The notes under the pieces: generated by a model
The model's database searches: none
Told to the model about the DNA's origin: nothing
Seen by the model: the letters and a program-made list of their open reading frames with translations, nothing else
Position numbers and translations under genes: made by a program
Assembly: GCA_017483235.1 (NCBI GenBank)
Contig: JAFULE010000244.1
Span: 1 to 19,582 of the forward strand
DNA: 19,582 nucleotides
Reading direction: 5' to 3'
From: Faecalibacterium sp.
GTDB lineage: Bacteria > Bacillota > Clostridia > Oscillospirales > Ruminococcaceae
In this document: positions 6,812 to 13,620 of the stretch, one piece after another
Position numbering within the stretch: the stretch's first letter is position 1
Layout: every line of letters starts with the position of its first letter

Positions 6812-7675
6812 TCATTCTGCCGGTTCGGTTACCGATGCATCTACCTGCGCAACCGGTTGTTCCTGTGGATTTTCGGTCAGAACAAGGGGTTGCTCAACCG
6901 TTTGCGCAGCCGGCTTCCTCTTTTTGCGGCGGGGCTTTTTGGGGATGGGGGTACCATCCCACCCGCCGGCATCCAGATAAGCCTGCCACAGCTCCGGGCG
7001 GCGGGCTTTGGTGCGCAGCCGGCTTTGCTCGCCGCGCCAGTCGTCGATCATCTTGTGGTTGCCGGAAAGCAGCACCGGCGGCACGGCACGCCCCTCCCAC
7101 ACTTCGGGGCGGGTGTACTGGGGGTATTCCAGCAGGCCGTTCCAGTAGCTTTCGTCCTCGTAGCCTTTCTGCTCGGCCAGCACACCGGGCTGCAGCCGCA
7201 GTACACTGTCAGCCACTACAAGGCTGGCCAATTCGCCGCCGGTGAGGATGTAGTCGCCGATGGACAGCTCCTCGTCAGCAAAGGCTTCGATGACACGCTC
7301 GTCGATACCCTCGTAGTGGCCGCATACCAGCGTGATGTTATCGTATTCGGCCAGACGGCGGGCATGTTCTTCGGTATAGCGAGCACCGCCGGCGGTCAGA
7401 AACACGATGTGCGGGCGCGGGCGGCCCTGCTGTTCCACCTGACGGATGATATCCCGCAGGCAGTCGGCAATGGGCTGGGCATACATCACCATGCCGCAGC
7501 CGCCGCCGTAGGGATAATCGTCGGTCTGCTTCTGGCGGTTAAGGGTGTAATCCCGGATCTGGTGGCAGTGGGTTTCGATATAGCCCCGGGCCGCGGCCCG
7601 GCCAATGATGCTGGTATCCAGCACCTGCTGACACATATCGGGAAAAAGGGTGGCAATGTCAACACGCATGCCCAT
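6812..7675 (-). CDS. trmD: tRNA (guanine37-N1)-methyltransferase TrmD with C-terminal extension
   Basis: A 287-residue SPOUT enzyme that makes m1G37 next to the anticodon, preventing frameshifting. Seen: MRVDIATLFPDM at the start, YPYGGGCGMVMYAQP (about 54-68), the trefoil-knot SAM site LVCGHYEGIDERVIE (about 116-130) and SIGDYILTGGELASLVVADS (about 138-157), LLEYPQYTRPEVW, and the C-terminal helical part RRPELWQAYL. The family is usually about 240-250 residues. Here roughly 45 extra residues follow: a basic patch (KKPRRKKRKP) and then a low-complexity E/Q/P/V/T tail. Start ATG 7673-7675 has AAGGAG 9 nt upstream. It lies 3 nt after rimM, the usual pair; rplS, which often follows, is absent. 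Confidence 0.97.
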   Translation of the reverse strand: MGMRVDIATLFPDMCQQVLDTSIIGRAAARGYIETHCHQIRDYTLNRQKQTDDYPYGGGCGMVMYAQPIADCLRDIIRQVEQQGRPRPHIVFLTAGGARYTEEHARRLAEYDNITLVCGHYEGIDERVIEAFADEELSIGDYILTGGELASLVVADSVLRLQPGVLAEQKGYEDESYWNGLLEYPQYTRPEVWEGRAVPPVLLSGNHKMIDDWRGEQSRLRTKARRPELWQAYLDAGGWDGTPIPKKPRRKKRKPAAQTVEQPLVLTENPQEQPVAQVDASVTEPAE

Positions 7676-7678
7676 AGG

Positions 7679-8239
7679 TCAGTTCTCCTTTTTGGCGTTG
7701 GGCTGAGGGGGGCGGTCGTTGTAGGCGCCGTCGTCAAACATACCGGGAATGGGCGCAACACGGATATATCCCTCGGGCGGATTCAGCTCTTTCAAAAAGG
7801 CATCCACACCGGGGAAGCGGTATTCCTCGCCGTTCGGGCCGGCCACCGTGTAAATATCCTGCGGGCCAGGGTGATCCACACTTTTTACGGTGCCGTACAC
7901 ATGGCCGGTGTCGGCATCCCGCACCTGGCAGCCCACCAGATCCTGATAAAACCAGGTATCTTTGGGCAGACGGGCGTCCTTGCGGTCAAAGTACAGGATG
8001 CGGCCGCACAGCGCGCGGGCAGCGTCCATATCCTCCACCCCATCCAGCACGATCAGGCCCATGCGGCCGATGGGCCGCACCGAACGCACCCGCACCGGCT
8101 GGGTACCGGCCTTGTCGAAATACAGCACCTTGAACCGCTTGAGAAAATCGGCATCGTCGCACCAGAATTCGATCTTCATTTCGCCGCGGATGCCGTGGGT
8201 GGTAACGATTTTAGCGGCTTCGATATATTGCTGCAGCAT
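7679..8239 (-). CDS. rimM: Ribosome maturation factor RimM
   Basis: A 186-residue factor that helps assemble the 30S head by binding ribosomal protein S19. Seen: the N-terminal barrel start YIEAAKIVTTHGIRGEMKIE, VRSVRPIGRMGLIVLDGVEDMDAARALCG, and the C-terminal PRC-type barrel DTWFYQDLVGCQVRD...GTVKSVDHPGPQDIYTV. The C-terminus runs past the barrel into a short polar, proline-containing tail. The ATG at 8237-8239 has AGAGGTAA upstream. It is followed after 3 nt by trmD. In most Firmicutes rimM follows rpsP-khpA directly. Here a 2.5-kb opposite-strand gene intervenes, and rimM has its own promoter. Confidence 0.96.
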   Translation of the reverse strand: MLQQYIEAAKIVTTHGIRGEMKIEFWCDDADFLKRFKVLYFDKAGTQPVRVRSVRPIGRMGLIVLDGVEDMDAARALCGRILYFDRKDARLPKDTWFYQDLVGCQVRDADTGHVYGTVKSVDHPGPQDIYTVAGPNGEEYRFPGVDAFLKELNPPEGYIRVAPIPGMFDDGAYNDRPPQPNAKKEN

Positions 8240-8299
8240 AAAAGATTACCTCTTTGCAAATTTATTTGTTTCCCTACTGTAAAATCGGTCTACCTGATA

Positions 8300-8308
8300 A
8301 ATATACCA
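8300..8308 (-). promoter_or_regulatory. Extended -10 promoter of rimM-trmD
   Basis: Minus strand: TGG followed by TATATT (8305-8300), an extended -10. A weak TTTCCC stands 17 nt upstream as a possible -35. The start would fall about 55 nt before the rimM ATG. It is divergent from the 8408-8416 promoter. Confidence 0.55.
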
Positions 8309-8407
8309 CATTGGCCGCAAAAGGGAAAGTATTCGCACCTGCATCGTTCGGCATGCGGATTTTTCATCGATTTCACCACGAGATGACTTTTCCTGTTGAT
8401 TCGTGTC

Positions 8408-8416
8408 TGTTATAAT
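8408..8416 (+). promoter_or_regulatory. Extended -10 promoter of the LTA-synthase-like gene
   Basis: TGT followed by a perfect TATAAT (8411-8416) makes a full extended -10; no good -35 is visible at 16-18 nt. It lies 45 nt before the start codon at 8462. Confidence 0.65.
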
Positions 8417-8461
8417 ATTTTCAAATATCATTTCAATCTCGTTCAAGGAGATCCACTCTAC

Positions 8462-10939
8462 ATGAACAAACACGCATCGCCCAAACGATTTGCCGCAAAG
8501 CACCTTGTTCTTTCTGCACAGCTTCTGGTTCTGATTGCCGCCGCGGTTTTCACATTCACCTTTCGGCAGACTTTTATTGAGCCGGAACGACTTGGACTGG
8601 CCGGCTTTACCCCTGTCAATTATTCCAATCCCATTCTGTCTAACCAAACCTTTTCGGCACAGATAACCCCCCTGAACAGCAGCGCCTATGAACTGCGCAT
8701 TCTTCTGGTTGCCCCCTATCAGCCAGACGGCCAACCGGTAACGCTCACCCTTACCTGCGCCGACAGCCAGACCCCTGTAATCCAGCGGGTTTTGACCGAG
8801 CAGGAGCTTTTCAGCAACGAATACCTGACAATTCCGCTGCCCGATGATTTTGAACAAGGACACCCCTGTACAGTCCGGCTGCAAAGTGACGAGCAGGACC
8901 CAGACCGCGCCGTAAGAGTTTTATTTGGCACTGCCGGCCAAAGTGATGTTGCGGCATGGTATTGCGATCAAATGCCGCAACCGGACACCCCTGCCGTCAT
9001 GTTGGTTTATGAATCCCTGCGCCGACTTCCATTTGCACTGGCCGTTCTCATGTTTGGATGCATGCTGTTTGCACTCGGCTGGCATTTTGCGAAACCACAT
9101 CTCCCCACCGCTCTTGTTTCTGCTGCAGACCGATTGCTGCAGGCCGGCTACGCCCTTGTTTTGCCTTTCATTACAATCTGGTGCATCGAACTTCTTCAGT
9201 TTGGAAATCTGCAAGCCCTTGGACTGCCGGCCATTGCCGGCAACGTGGTGCTGATCTGGGGGCTGACCACTGTCCTTTTTGCCGTTACCCTGCGCCCTGT
9301 GCTGGCTGCAGTCCTCGCCAATCTTTCCGCCTTGATTTTAGGGCTTGTCAATCACTATCTCCTTATTTTCCGCGGCACAGTGCTGCTTCCATTCGATATT
9401 CTGGGCGCCGCCACCGCCGCACAGGTTGTTTCCGGCTACACCTTCGAGGTCGATATTGGTGTAACCTGCGCCGTTTTGATCACCGCCGCCTCCTTGTGCA
9501 TGCTGGCGCTGGACCACCCGTTTTTGCCCCCTGGGCCGGGTGCTTTCGGCCGGAAATGGCGGCTGCCGCTTCGCATTGCAGCGCTGGGGATGGGCCTTGT
9601 TATGACGGCTGCCCCCATCCGCGCTCCGCAGCGGTTCGGCGCACAACTGGATCAATTCCGTCAGCCTTTGGCATCCCGCCTGCAAAACGGCTTCCTGCTC
9701 AACTTTTCCATCAATGTTCCGCTTTTGGCACATCACGCGCCGGACGGTTACGATGCTGCAAACCTGACCGGCTATCTGCCTGCCCAAACAGCCGCCAGCC
9801 CCGCCGACAATGCCGCACAAACGGCCCGCCAGCTGCCCAACCTGCTTTTTGTAATGAACGAAAGCTTCTGCGATCCACGCACTTTGTTTACTGTGAACGA
9901 AAGCGAAGCCGTTTTGCTTCCCGGTCTGGATGCGCTTAAAACCAATCCCGCCGCTCAGGTCGGGCAATTAGGTATTTCGATTTTTGGCGGTGGAACCAGC
10001 TGCACCGAGTATGAAATGCTGACCGGCTTTGCTATACGCAACGACTCGGCCAACTACGCCCCCTATATGACCTACTTCAACCGAAACACCCCCACGTTGG
10101 CATGGTATCTGCGCGGGCTGGGGTATGAAACCGCAGGCCTGCATCTGGCCAGCAGCCGAAACTGGTATCGGGATGAAGCGTATCCCGCAGCCGGGCTGAA
10201 CCGATTGATTTTCCAAAACGAGATCACCGCCCAAGTGACCGATAGCGCCGGCATTTTGACTGACTGCCCCGCCAATGCAGCGGATATCCCCTCATCCTTC
10301 CCCAGTGACCGCACCAATTACCTGTTGCTGATGGAGATGATGCGGCAAACCGAGGCCCCACTGTTCACTCTGAATGTAACGATACAAAATCACGGTGGAT
10401 ACCGGGATGAAGAGCTTGTTTTTGACCCGGCCGCAGATCCATGGTGCCACTATCTGACCCTTTTGCACAGCAGCGACGCCCAGCTGACCGAATTTTTACA
10501 GGCTTTGCAGAACTTTGAAGAGCCCACCGTCGTTGTGTTTTTCGGCGACCACTGGAGTTATTACGACGACACCCGTCTGGCACAAATCGGGTTGGACGTC
10601 AATGCACTGACTGCGGAACAGCAGGCCGCGTATCGCTCGACCCCATATGTGGTATGGTCCAACTGCGGCTATGACTTTTCTCAGCTGCCACAGCAAACCT
10701 CGGCCTGTTATCTGGGTGCACAGGTACTGCATCAGCTGGGGTTCGAACTGACCCCCTGGCAGCAATTCCTGGTGGACGGCGCCGCACGTTATCCGCTGTA
10801 CACTTATTATTTGGCACCGGATAACGGCACCCCTGCAGCATGGGAAGAATATGTATACCAGTACCAATGCCTGCAGTACAACGCACTAAACGACCCTGTT
10901 CATTATGCATTCGAACTGTTCGGTCATCTGTCCCAATAA
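8462..10939 (+). CDS. Lipoteichoic-acid-synthase-family membrane sulfatase-fold protein
   Basis: An 825-residue membrane protein of the LTA synthase/phosphoglycerol transferase family (sulfatase fold). Seen: a membrane anchor at about 15-35; a soluble, Ser/Thr/Pro-containing region at about 40-175, probably beta-rich; about five or six membrane helices between 185 and 385 including FRGTVLLPFDILGAATAAQ; then the extracellular catalytic domain from about 455. Catalytic features: NESFCD (Glu467, metal), GGGTSCTEYEMLTG (Thr512, expected nucleophile), NHGGY (His644) and FFGDHWSYYD (Asp696/His697). The family moves glycerol-phosphate-type groups from phosphatidylglycerol onto cell-surface polymers or glycans; the acceptor here is unknown. 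The ATG at 8462 has AAGGAG 10 nt upstream. It interrupts the khpA-rimM order on the opposite strand. Its codons use noticeably more T at the third position than its neighbours. Confidence 0.9.
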   Translation: MNKHASPKRFAAKHLVLSAQLLVLIAAAVFTFTFRQTFIEPERLGLAGFTPVNYSNPILSNQTFSAQITPLNSSAYELRILLVAPYQPDGQPVTLTLTCADSQTPVIQRVLTEQELFSNEYLTIPLPDDFEQGHPCTVRLQSDEQDPDRAVRVLFGTAGQSDVAAWYCDQMPQPDTPAVMLVYESLRRLPFALAVLMFGCMLFALGWHFAKPHLPTALVSAADRLLQAGYALVLPFITIWCIELLQFGNLQALGLPAIAGNVVLIWGLTTVLFAVTLRPVLAAVLANLSALILGLVNHYLLIFRGTVLLPFDILGAATAAQVVSGYTFEVDIGVTCAVLITAASLCMLALDHPFLPPGPGAFGRKWRLPLRIAALGMGLVMTAAPIRAPQRFGAQLDQFRQPLASRLQNGFLLNFSINVPLLAHHAPDGYDAANLTGYLPAQTAASPADNAAQTARQLPNLLFVMNESFCDPRTLFTVNESEAVLLPGLDALKTNPAAQVGQLGISIFGGGTSCTEYEMLTGFAIRNDSANYAPYMTYFNRNTPTLAWYLRGLGYETAGLHLASSRNWYRDEAYPAAGLNRLIFQNEITAQVTDSAGILTDCPANAADIPSSFPSDRTNYLLLMEMMRQTEAPLFTLNVTIQNHGGYRDEELVFDPAADPWCHYLTLLHSSDAQLTEFLQALQNFEEPTVVVFFGDHWSYYDDTRLAQIGLDVNALTAEQQAAYRSTPYVVWSNCGYDFSQLPQQTSACYLGAQVLHQLGFELTPWQQFLVDGAARYPLYTYYLAPDNGTPAAWEEYVYQYQCLQYNALNDPVHYAFELFGHLSQ

Positions 10940-10951
10940 TTCTTCTAAATA

Positions 10952-10982
10952 GATAAAAGCCCCCTGCCTTGCGGCAGAGGGC
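10952..10982 (-). terminator. Terminator of the ylxM-ffh-rpsP-khpA operon
   Basis: Minus-strand GCCCUCUGCC (10982-10973) pairs with GGCAGGGGGC (10968-10959) through a GCAA tetraloop, followed by UUUUAU. The U-G pair forms only in minus-strand RNA. It is 10 nt past khpA and closes that operon against the converging gene, which ends at 10939. Confidence 0.8.
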
Positions 10983-10991
10983 ACTGTTGTA

Positions 10992-11225
10992 TCAGTCGAT
11001 TTCGACCAGGACCTTTTCATCCACACGCACAGCGGCAGCACGCATAACCACACGAATGGCCTTTGCAATGCGGCCCTGCTTGCCGATGACACGGCCCATG
11101 TCGCCCTCTGCCACCGACAGGTGGTAGACGACGGTGCCGTCCTCGCGGGGGGCGTCCACCGTTACGGTAACGGCGTCCTTATCCTCTACAAGGCCCCGGG
11201 CAACTGCCAGCAGCAATTCCTGCAT
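10992..11225 (-). CDS. khpA: KH-domain RNA-binding protein KhpA
   Basis: A 77-residue single KH-domain protein (YlqC/UPF0109 type). Seen: ELLLAVARGLVEDKDAVTV at the N-terminus and the GxxG loop as IGKQG (about 47-51) in VAEGDMGRVIGKQGRIAKAIR. KhpA pairs with KhpB/Jag in Firmicutes and binds RNA, with links to cell-wall growth and division in streptococci. It follows rpsP by 15 nt, the normal position, and ends the operon here at a terminator. A G-rich stretch (GGGGG) stands 8 nt before the ATG. Confidence 0.95.
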   Translation of the reverse strand: MQELLLAVARGLVEDKDAVTVTVDAPREDGTVVYHLSVAEGDMGRVIGKQGRIAKAIRVVMRAAAVRVDEKVLVEID

Positions 11226-11240
11226 CAGTCGAACCCCCTA

Positions 11241-11483
11241 TTACAGAATGTTGGACTTCTTCAGCAGAACACGCACAGTGTCGGTGGGCTGGGCGCCGTT
11301 GGCGATCCACTGCTTGGCCTTCTCGCCGTCAATGCTGATGACGCTGGGCTCCTTGGTGGGATCATAGGTGCCGATCTCCTCAATGAAACGACCATCGCGG
11401 GGGAAACGGCTGTCAGCAACAACAACACGGTAGAAGGGAGCCTTCTTAGCGCCCATGCGGCGCAGTCTGATCTTAACTGCCAT
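11241..11483 (-). CDS. rpsP: 30S ribosomal protein S16
   Basis: An 80-residue small-subunit protein. Seen: the invariant start MAVKIRLRRMGAKKAPFYRV, VADSRFPRDGRFIEEIGTYDP and QWIANGAQPTDTVRVLL. Length is standard for Firmicutes. GGAGG lies about 9 nt before the ATG. It lies 107 nt downstream of ffh with no terminator visible in the gap, and 15 nt before khpA, so it is probably carried on the ylxM-ffh transcript. Confidence 0.98.
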   Translation of the reverse strand: MAVKIRLRRMGAKKAPFYRVVVADSRFPRDGRFIEEIGTYDPTKEPSVISIDGEKAKQWIANGAQPTDTVRVLLKKSNIL

Positions 11484-11590
11484 AATAATATACCTCCAAA
11501 ATTTGTAAGTTTACGGCCCTTGTGGGCAAATTGTATTGTACAAACCCGGGCCGCAAACGGCTTGTGGGTCATACCAAAATGAGGGATGGA

Positions 11591-12946
11591 TTACCGCAGG
11601 CCACGGAATGCGTTGCGGTTGCCCATCATGCCGCCCATGCGGCGGGCAAAGCCTTTGGGGCTTTTTTTCATTTCCTTCATCATCTTCTGCATCATTTCAA
11701 ACTGCTTGAGCAGCTTGTTCACGTCAGCCACGGTGGTGCCGCTGCCGGCCGCGATGCGGCGCTTGCGCTTGGGGTTGATGATGGAGGGGTTGGCGCGCTC
11801 GGCCGGGGTCATGGAATAGATGATGGCCTCGGTGCGGTCGATCGCCTTTTCATCCAACTGCGAGGGATCGATCTTTCCGCCGCCGGGCATCATGCCCAGC
11901 ATGGCAGACATGCCGCCCATCTTGCGGATCTGCGCAAACTGGTCCAGCATATCGTTCATATCGAACTTGTTTTCCAGCATGCGGCGGGCGGTTTCCTCGG
12001 CGGCCTTTTCGTCGATGGTATCCTGCGCCTTTTCAATCAGGCTGAGCACATCGCCCATGCCCAGAATACGGCCGGCCATGCGGGCCGGATGGAACACTTC
12101 CAGATCGTCCAGCTTTTCGCCCACGCCCTGGAACTTGATGGGCTTGCCGGTAACGGCCAGCACCGAAAGGGCTGCACCGCCGCGGGTATCGCCGTCGGTT
12201 TTGGTCAGGATAATGCCATCAATGCCAACCGTTTCATTGAAGGTTTTGGCAACGTTGACCGCGTCCTGACCGGCCATGGCGTCCACCACCAGCAGGGTCT
12301 CATCCACGGTGACCGCGTTTTTCACGTCCACCAGTTCCTGCATCATGAACTCGTCGATCTGCAGACGGCCGGCGGTATCCACCAGAATCACATCGTGGCC
12401 GTGATCCTTTGCATGGCTCAGAGCCTTTTTCACGATGGTGACAGGTTTTTCCTTGCCCAGTTCGAACACCGGCACACCGGCCTGCCCGCCCACGACCTTC
12501 AACTGGTCGATGGCAGCGGGACGGTAGATGTCACAGGCCACCAGCAGCGGGCGGCGCCCCTGCTTGGCAAAATACTTTGCCAGTTTGGCAGCGTGGGCGG
12601 TTTTACCGTTGCCCTGCAGACCGCACAGCATAATGACCGTCTGGCCTTTGTTGTGAATGTGCAGCTTGGCCGCTTCGTCGCCGCCCATCAGCGCGGTCAA
12701 CTCTTCGTTGACGATCTTGACCACCTGCTGGGCCGGGGTAAGGCTTTCCATAACCTCCTGCCCCATGGCGCGTTCCGACACCTTGGCGCAGAAGTCCTTG
12801 GCAACCTTGTAGTTGACGTCGGCTTCCAGCAGGGCCATGCGCACTTCACGCATGGCGGCCTTGATATCCGCCTCGGTCAGCTTGCCGTGTCCGCGCAGCT
12901 TTTTGAATACGCCCGCAAGGCGGTCAGACAGAGATTCAAATGCCAT
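11591..12946 (-). CDS. ffh: Signal recognition particle GTPase Ffh
   Basis: A 451-residue SRP54 protein that binds signal sequences and, with FtsY, delivers nascent membrane proteins. Domains: N helical bundle (1-90; FESLSDRLAGVFKKLRG), GTPase G domain (about 100-300) and the Met-rich M domain (about 325-435; KMGGMSAMLGMMPGG, MMQKMMKEMKK) that holds SRP RNA and signal peptides. GTPase motifs: P-loop GLQGNGKTAHAAKLA, CDIYRPAAIDQLK, VDTAGRLQ, TKTDGDTRGGAALS. The P-loop reads GKTAH where GKTT is usual; the Mg-binding Thr is kept. The GDTRGG box has Thr in place of the common Ala. The ATG at 12944-12946 has AAGGAGGG 10 nt upstream. It lies 30 nt after ylxM. Confidence 0.97.
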   Translation of the reverse strand: MAFESLSDRLAGVFKKLRGHGKLTEADIKAAMREVRMALLEADVNYKVAKDFCAKVSERAMGQEVMESLTPAQQVVKIVNEELTALMGGDEAAKLHIHNKGQTVIMLCGLQGNGKTAHAAKLAKYFAKQGRRPLLVACDIYRPAAIDQLKVVGGQAGVPVFELGKEKPVTIVKKALSHAKDHGHDVILVDTAGRLQIDEFMMQELVDVKNAVTVDETLLVVDAMAGQDAVNVAKTFNETVGIDGIILTKTDGDTRGGAALSVLAVTGKPIKFQGVGEKLDDLEVFHPARMAGRILGMGDVLSLIEKAQDTIDEKAAEETARRMLENKFDMNDMLDQFAQIRKMGGMSAMLGMMPGGGKIDPSQLDEKAIDRTEAIIYSMTPAERANPSIINPKRKRRIAAGSGTTVADVNKLLKQFEMMQKMMKEMKKSPKGFARRMGGMMGNRNAFRGLR

Positions 12947-12976
12947 ATTCTGTTGGCCCTCCTTGTTGGGATGGTA

Positions 12977-13363
12977 TCACGCCAGATCGTCGGCGTCACT
13001 CATGGCGGCAACAGCCTCCAGCAGCTGGGTCAGCACCCGGTTCACCTCGGTCACACTCAGGCCGCCGTAGCTGCTGGAATTGGCAAACTTTGCCTTGCGC
13101 AGCACCTGCTCCATTTCGGCCAGACGGGCCTGCATTTTGCGGTAGCGTGCGGCAAACCCCACCTTTTCCTCCAGCTCCAGCAGGGTGGCTTCGCCATGCT
13201 TGATGGCGTCGCGCACACCCTGACGGGTGATGCCGAAGTTTTCGCCGATCTCGCTGAGCGAGAGGTCGTCGTTATAATACTGTTCCATCACTTCGCGCTG
13301 CTTCTGGGTCAGCACTTCGCCGTAAAAATCCAGCAGATAACTGATCTCAAGGTTTTTTGCCAT
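12977..13363 (-). CDS. ylxM: YlxM family SRP-associated HTH protein (UPF0122)
   Basis: A 128-residue protein with a sigma-factor region-4-like helix-turn-helix. Seen: LEISYLLDFYGEVLTQKQRE, then YYNDDLSLSEIGENFGITRQ (the HTH, about 29-48) and GVRDAIKHGEATLLELEEKVG, all standard for UPF0122. The C-terminal half continues as a helix and a Ser-rich stretch. In streptococci and mollicutes YlxM associates with the SRP and modulates its GTPase; DNA binding has also been proposed. It is the first gene before ffh. The ATG has a strong AAAGGAGG. Its promoter carries a striking inverted repeat. Confidence 0.93.
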   Translation of the reverse strand: MAKNLEISYLLDFYGEVLTQKQREVMEQYYNDDLSLSEIGENFGITRQGVRDAIKHGEATLLELEEKVGFAARYRKMQARLAEMEQVLRKAKFANSSSYGGLSVTEVNRVLTQLLEAVAAMSDADDLA

Positions 13364-13399
13364 GAAAAGTGCCTCCTTTATATCGGCGCGAAGCCGTTA

Positions 13400-13451
13400 C
13401 GTAAAGCGTTTTTGCTTTACGAATTGGATTATACCATCTGTAAAGCAAAAA
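13400..13451. repeat. Inverted repeats flanking the ylxM -10 box
   Basis: TTTTTGCTTTAC (13409-13420) and GTAAAGCAAAAA (13440-13451) are perfect 12-bp reverse complements, 19 bp apart, placed on either side of the -10 element. A third copy, CGTAAAGC (13400-13407), also pairs with GCTTTACG (13414-13421) to give an 8-bp hairpin in the leader. The layout suggests an operator or a leader switch; this is inference. Confidence 0.6.
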
Positions 13452-13456
13452 GTCAA
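13428..13456 (-). promoter_or_regulatory. Promoter of the ylxM-ffh-rpsP-khpA operon
   Basis: Minus strand: -35 TTGACT (13451-13456), 17-nt spacer, perfect -10 TATAAT (13428-13433) with the extended TGG before it. It is among the strongest promoters here, fitting a high-demand SRP/ribosomal operon. Confidence 0.85.
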
Positions 13457-13525
13457 GAGGGAATTGGTGATTTTAACAGAAAATTTCATTGGATTTTTGT
13501 AAAAACAGCCACACAGTATTTTACC

Positions 13526-13554
13526 TTGACGCGCTGCGGTATTTGGGGTACAGT
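13526..13554 (+). promoter_or_regulatory. Promoter of the cysteine-synthase-like gene
   Basis: -35 TTGACG (13526-13531, one mismatch), 17-nt spacer, -10 TACAGT (13549-13554, two mismatches). It is divergent from the ylxM promoter, with about 60 nt of leader. Confidence 0.6.
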
Positions 13555-13620
13555 TAATGGTAGAAAGCGGCGTTTTTCCGCCCTTTTCGCCATATCTGCA
13601 CCAAAAGGGAGGCTACCCGT

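Noticed and set aside
6570..6815. Upstream in-frame extension of HPr (82 codons)
   Set aside because: HPr proteins begin exactly at MFVKEV, there is a good ribosome site there, and the extension covers a promoter-like site.
6725..8386. Plus-strand open frame of 553 codons opposite trmD and rimM
   Set aside because: Same reason: it mirrors two certain genes and has no start signal or recognisable motif.
8246..8884. Minus-strand frame of 212 codons across the rimM promoter and the start of the LTA-synthase-like gene
   Set aside because: No ribosome site, no motif, and it overlaps two divergent promoters and a certain gene.
11484..11590. Possible internal promoter for rpsP (TACAAT in the ffh-rpsP gap)
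   Set aside because: No acceptable -35 at 16-18 nt and no extended -10; the ylxM promoter can serve rpsP.
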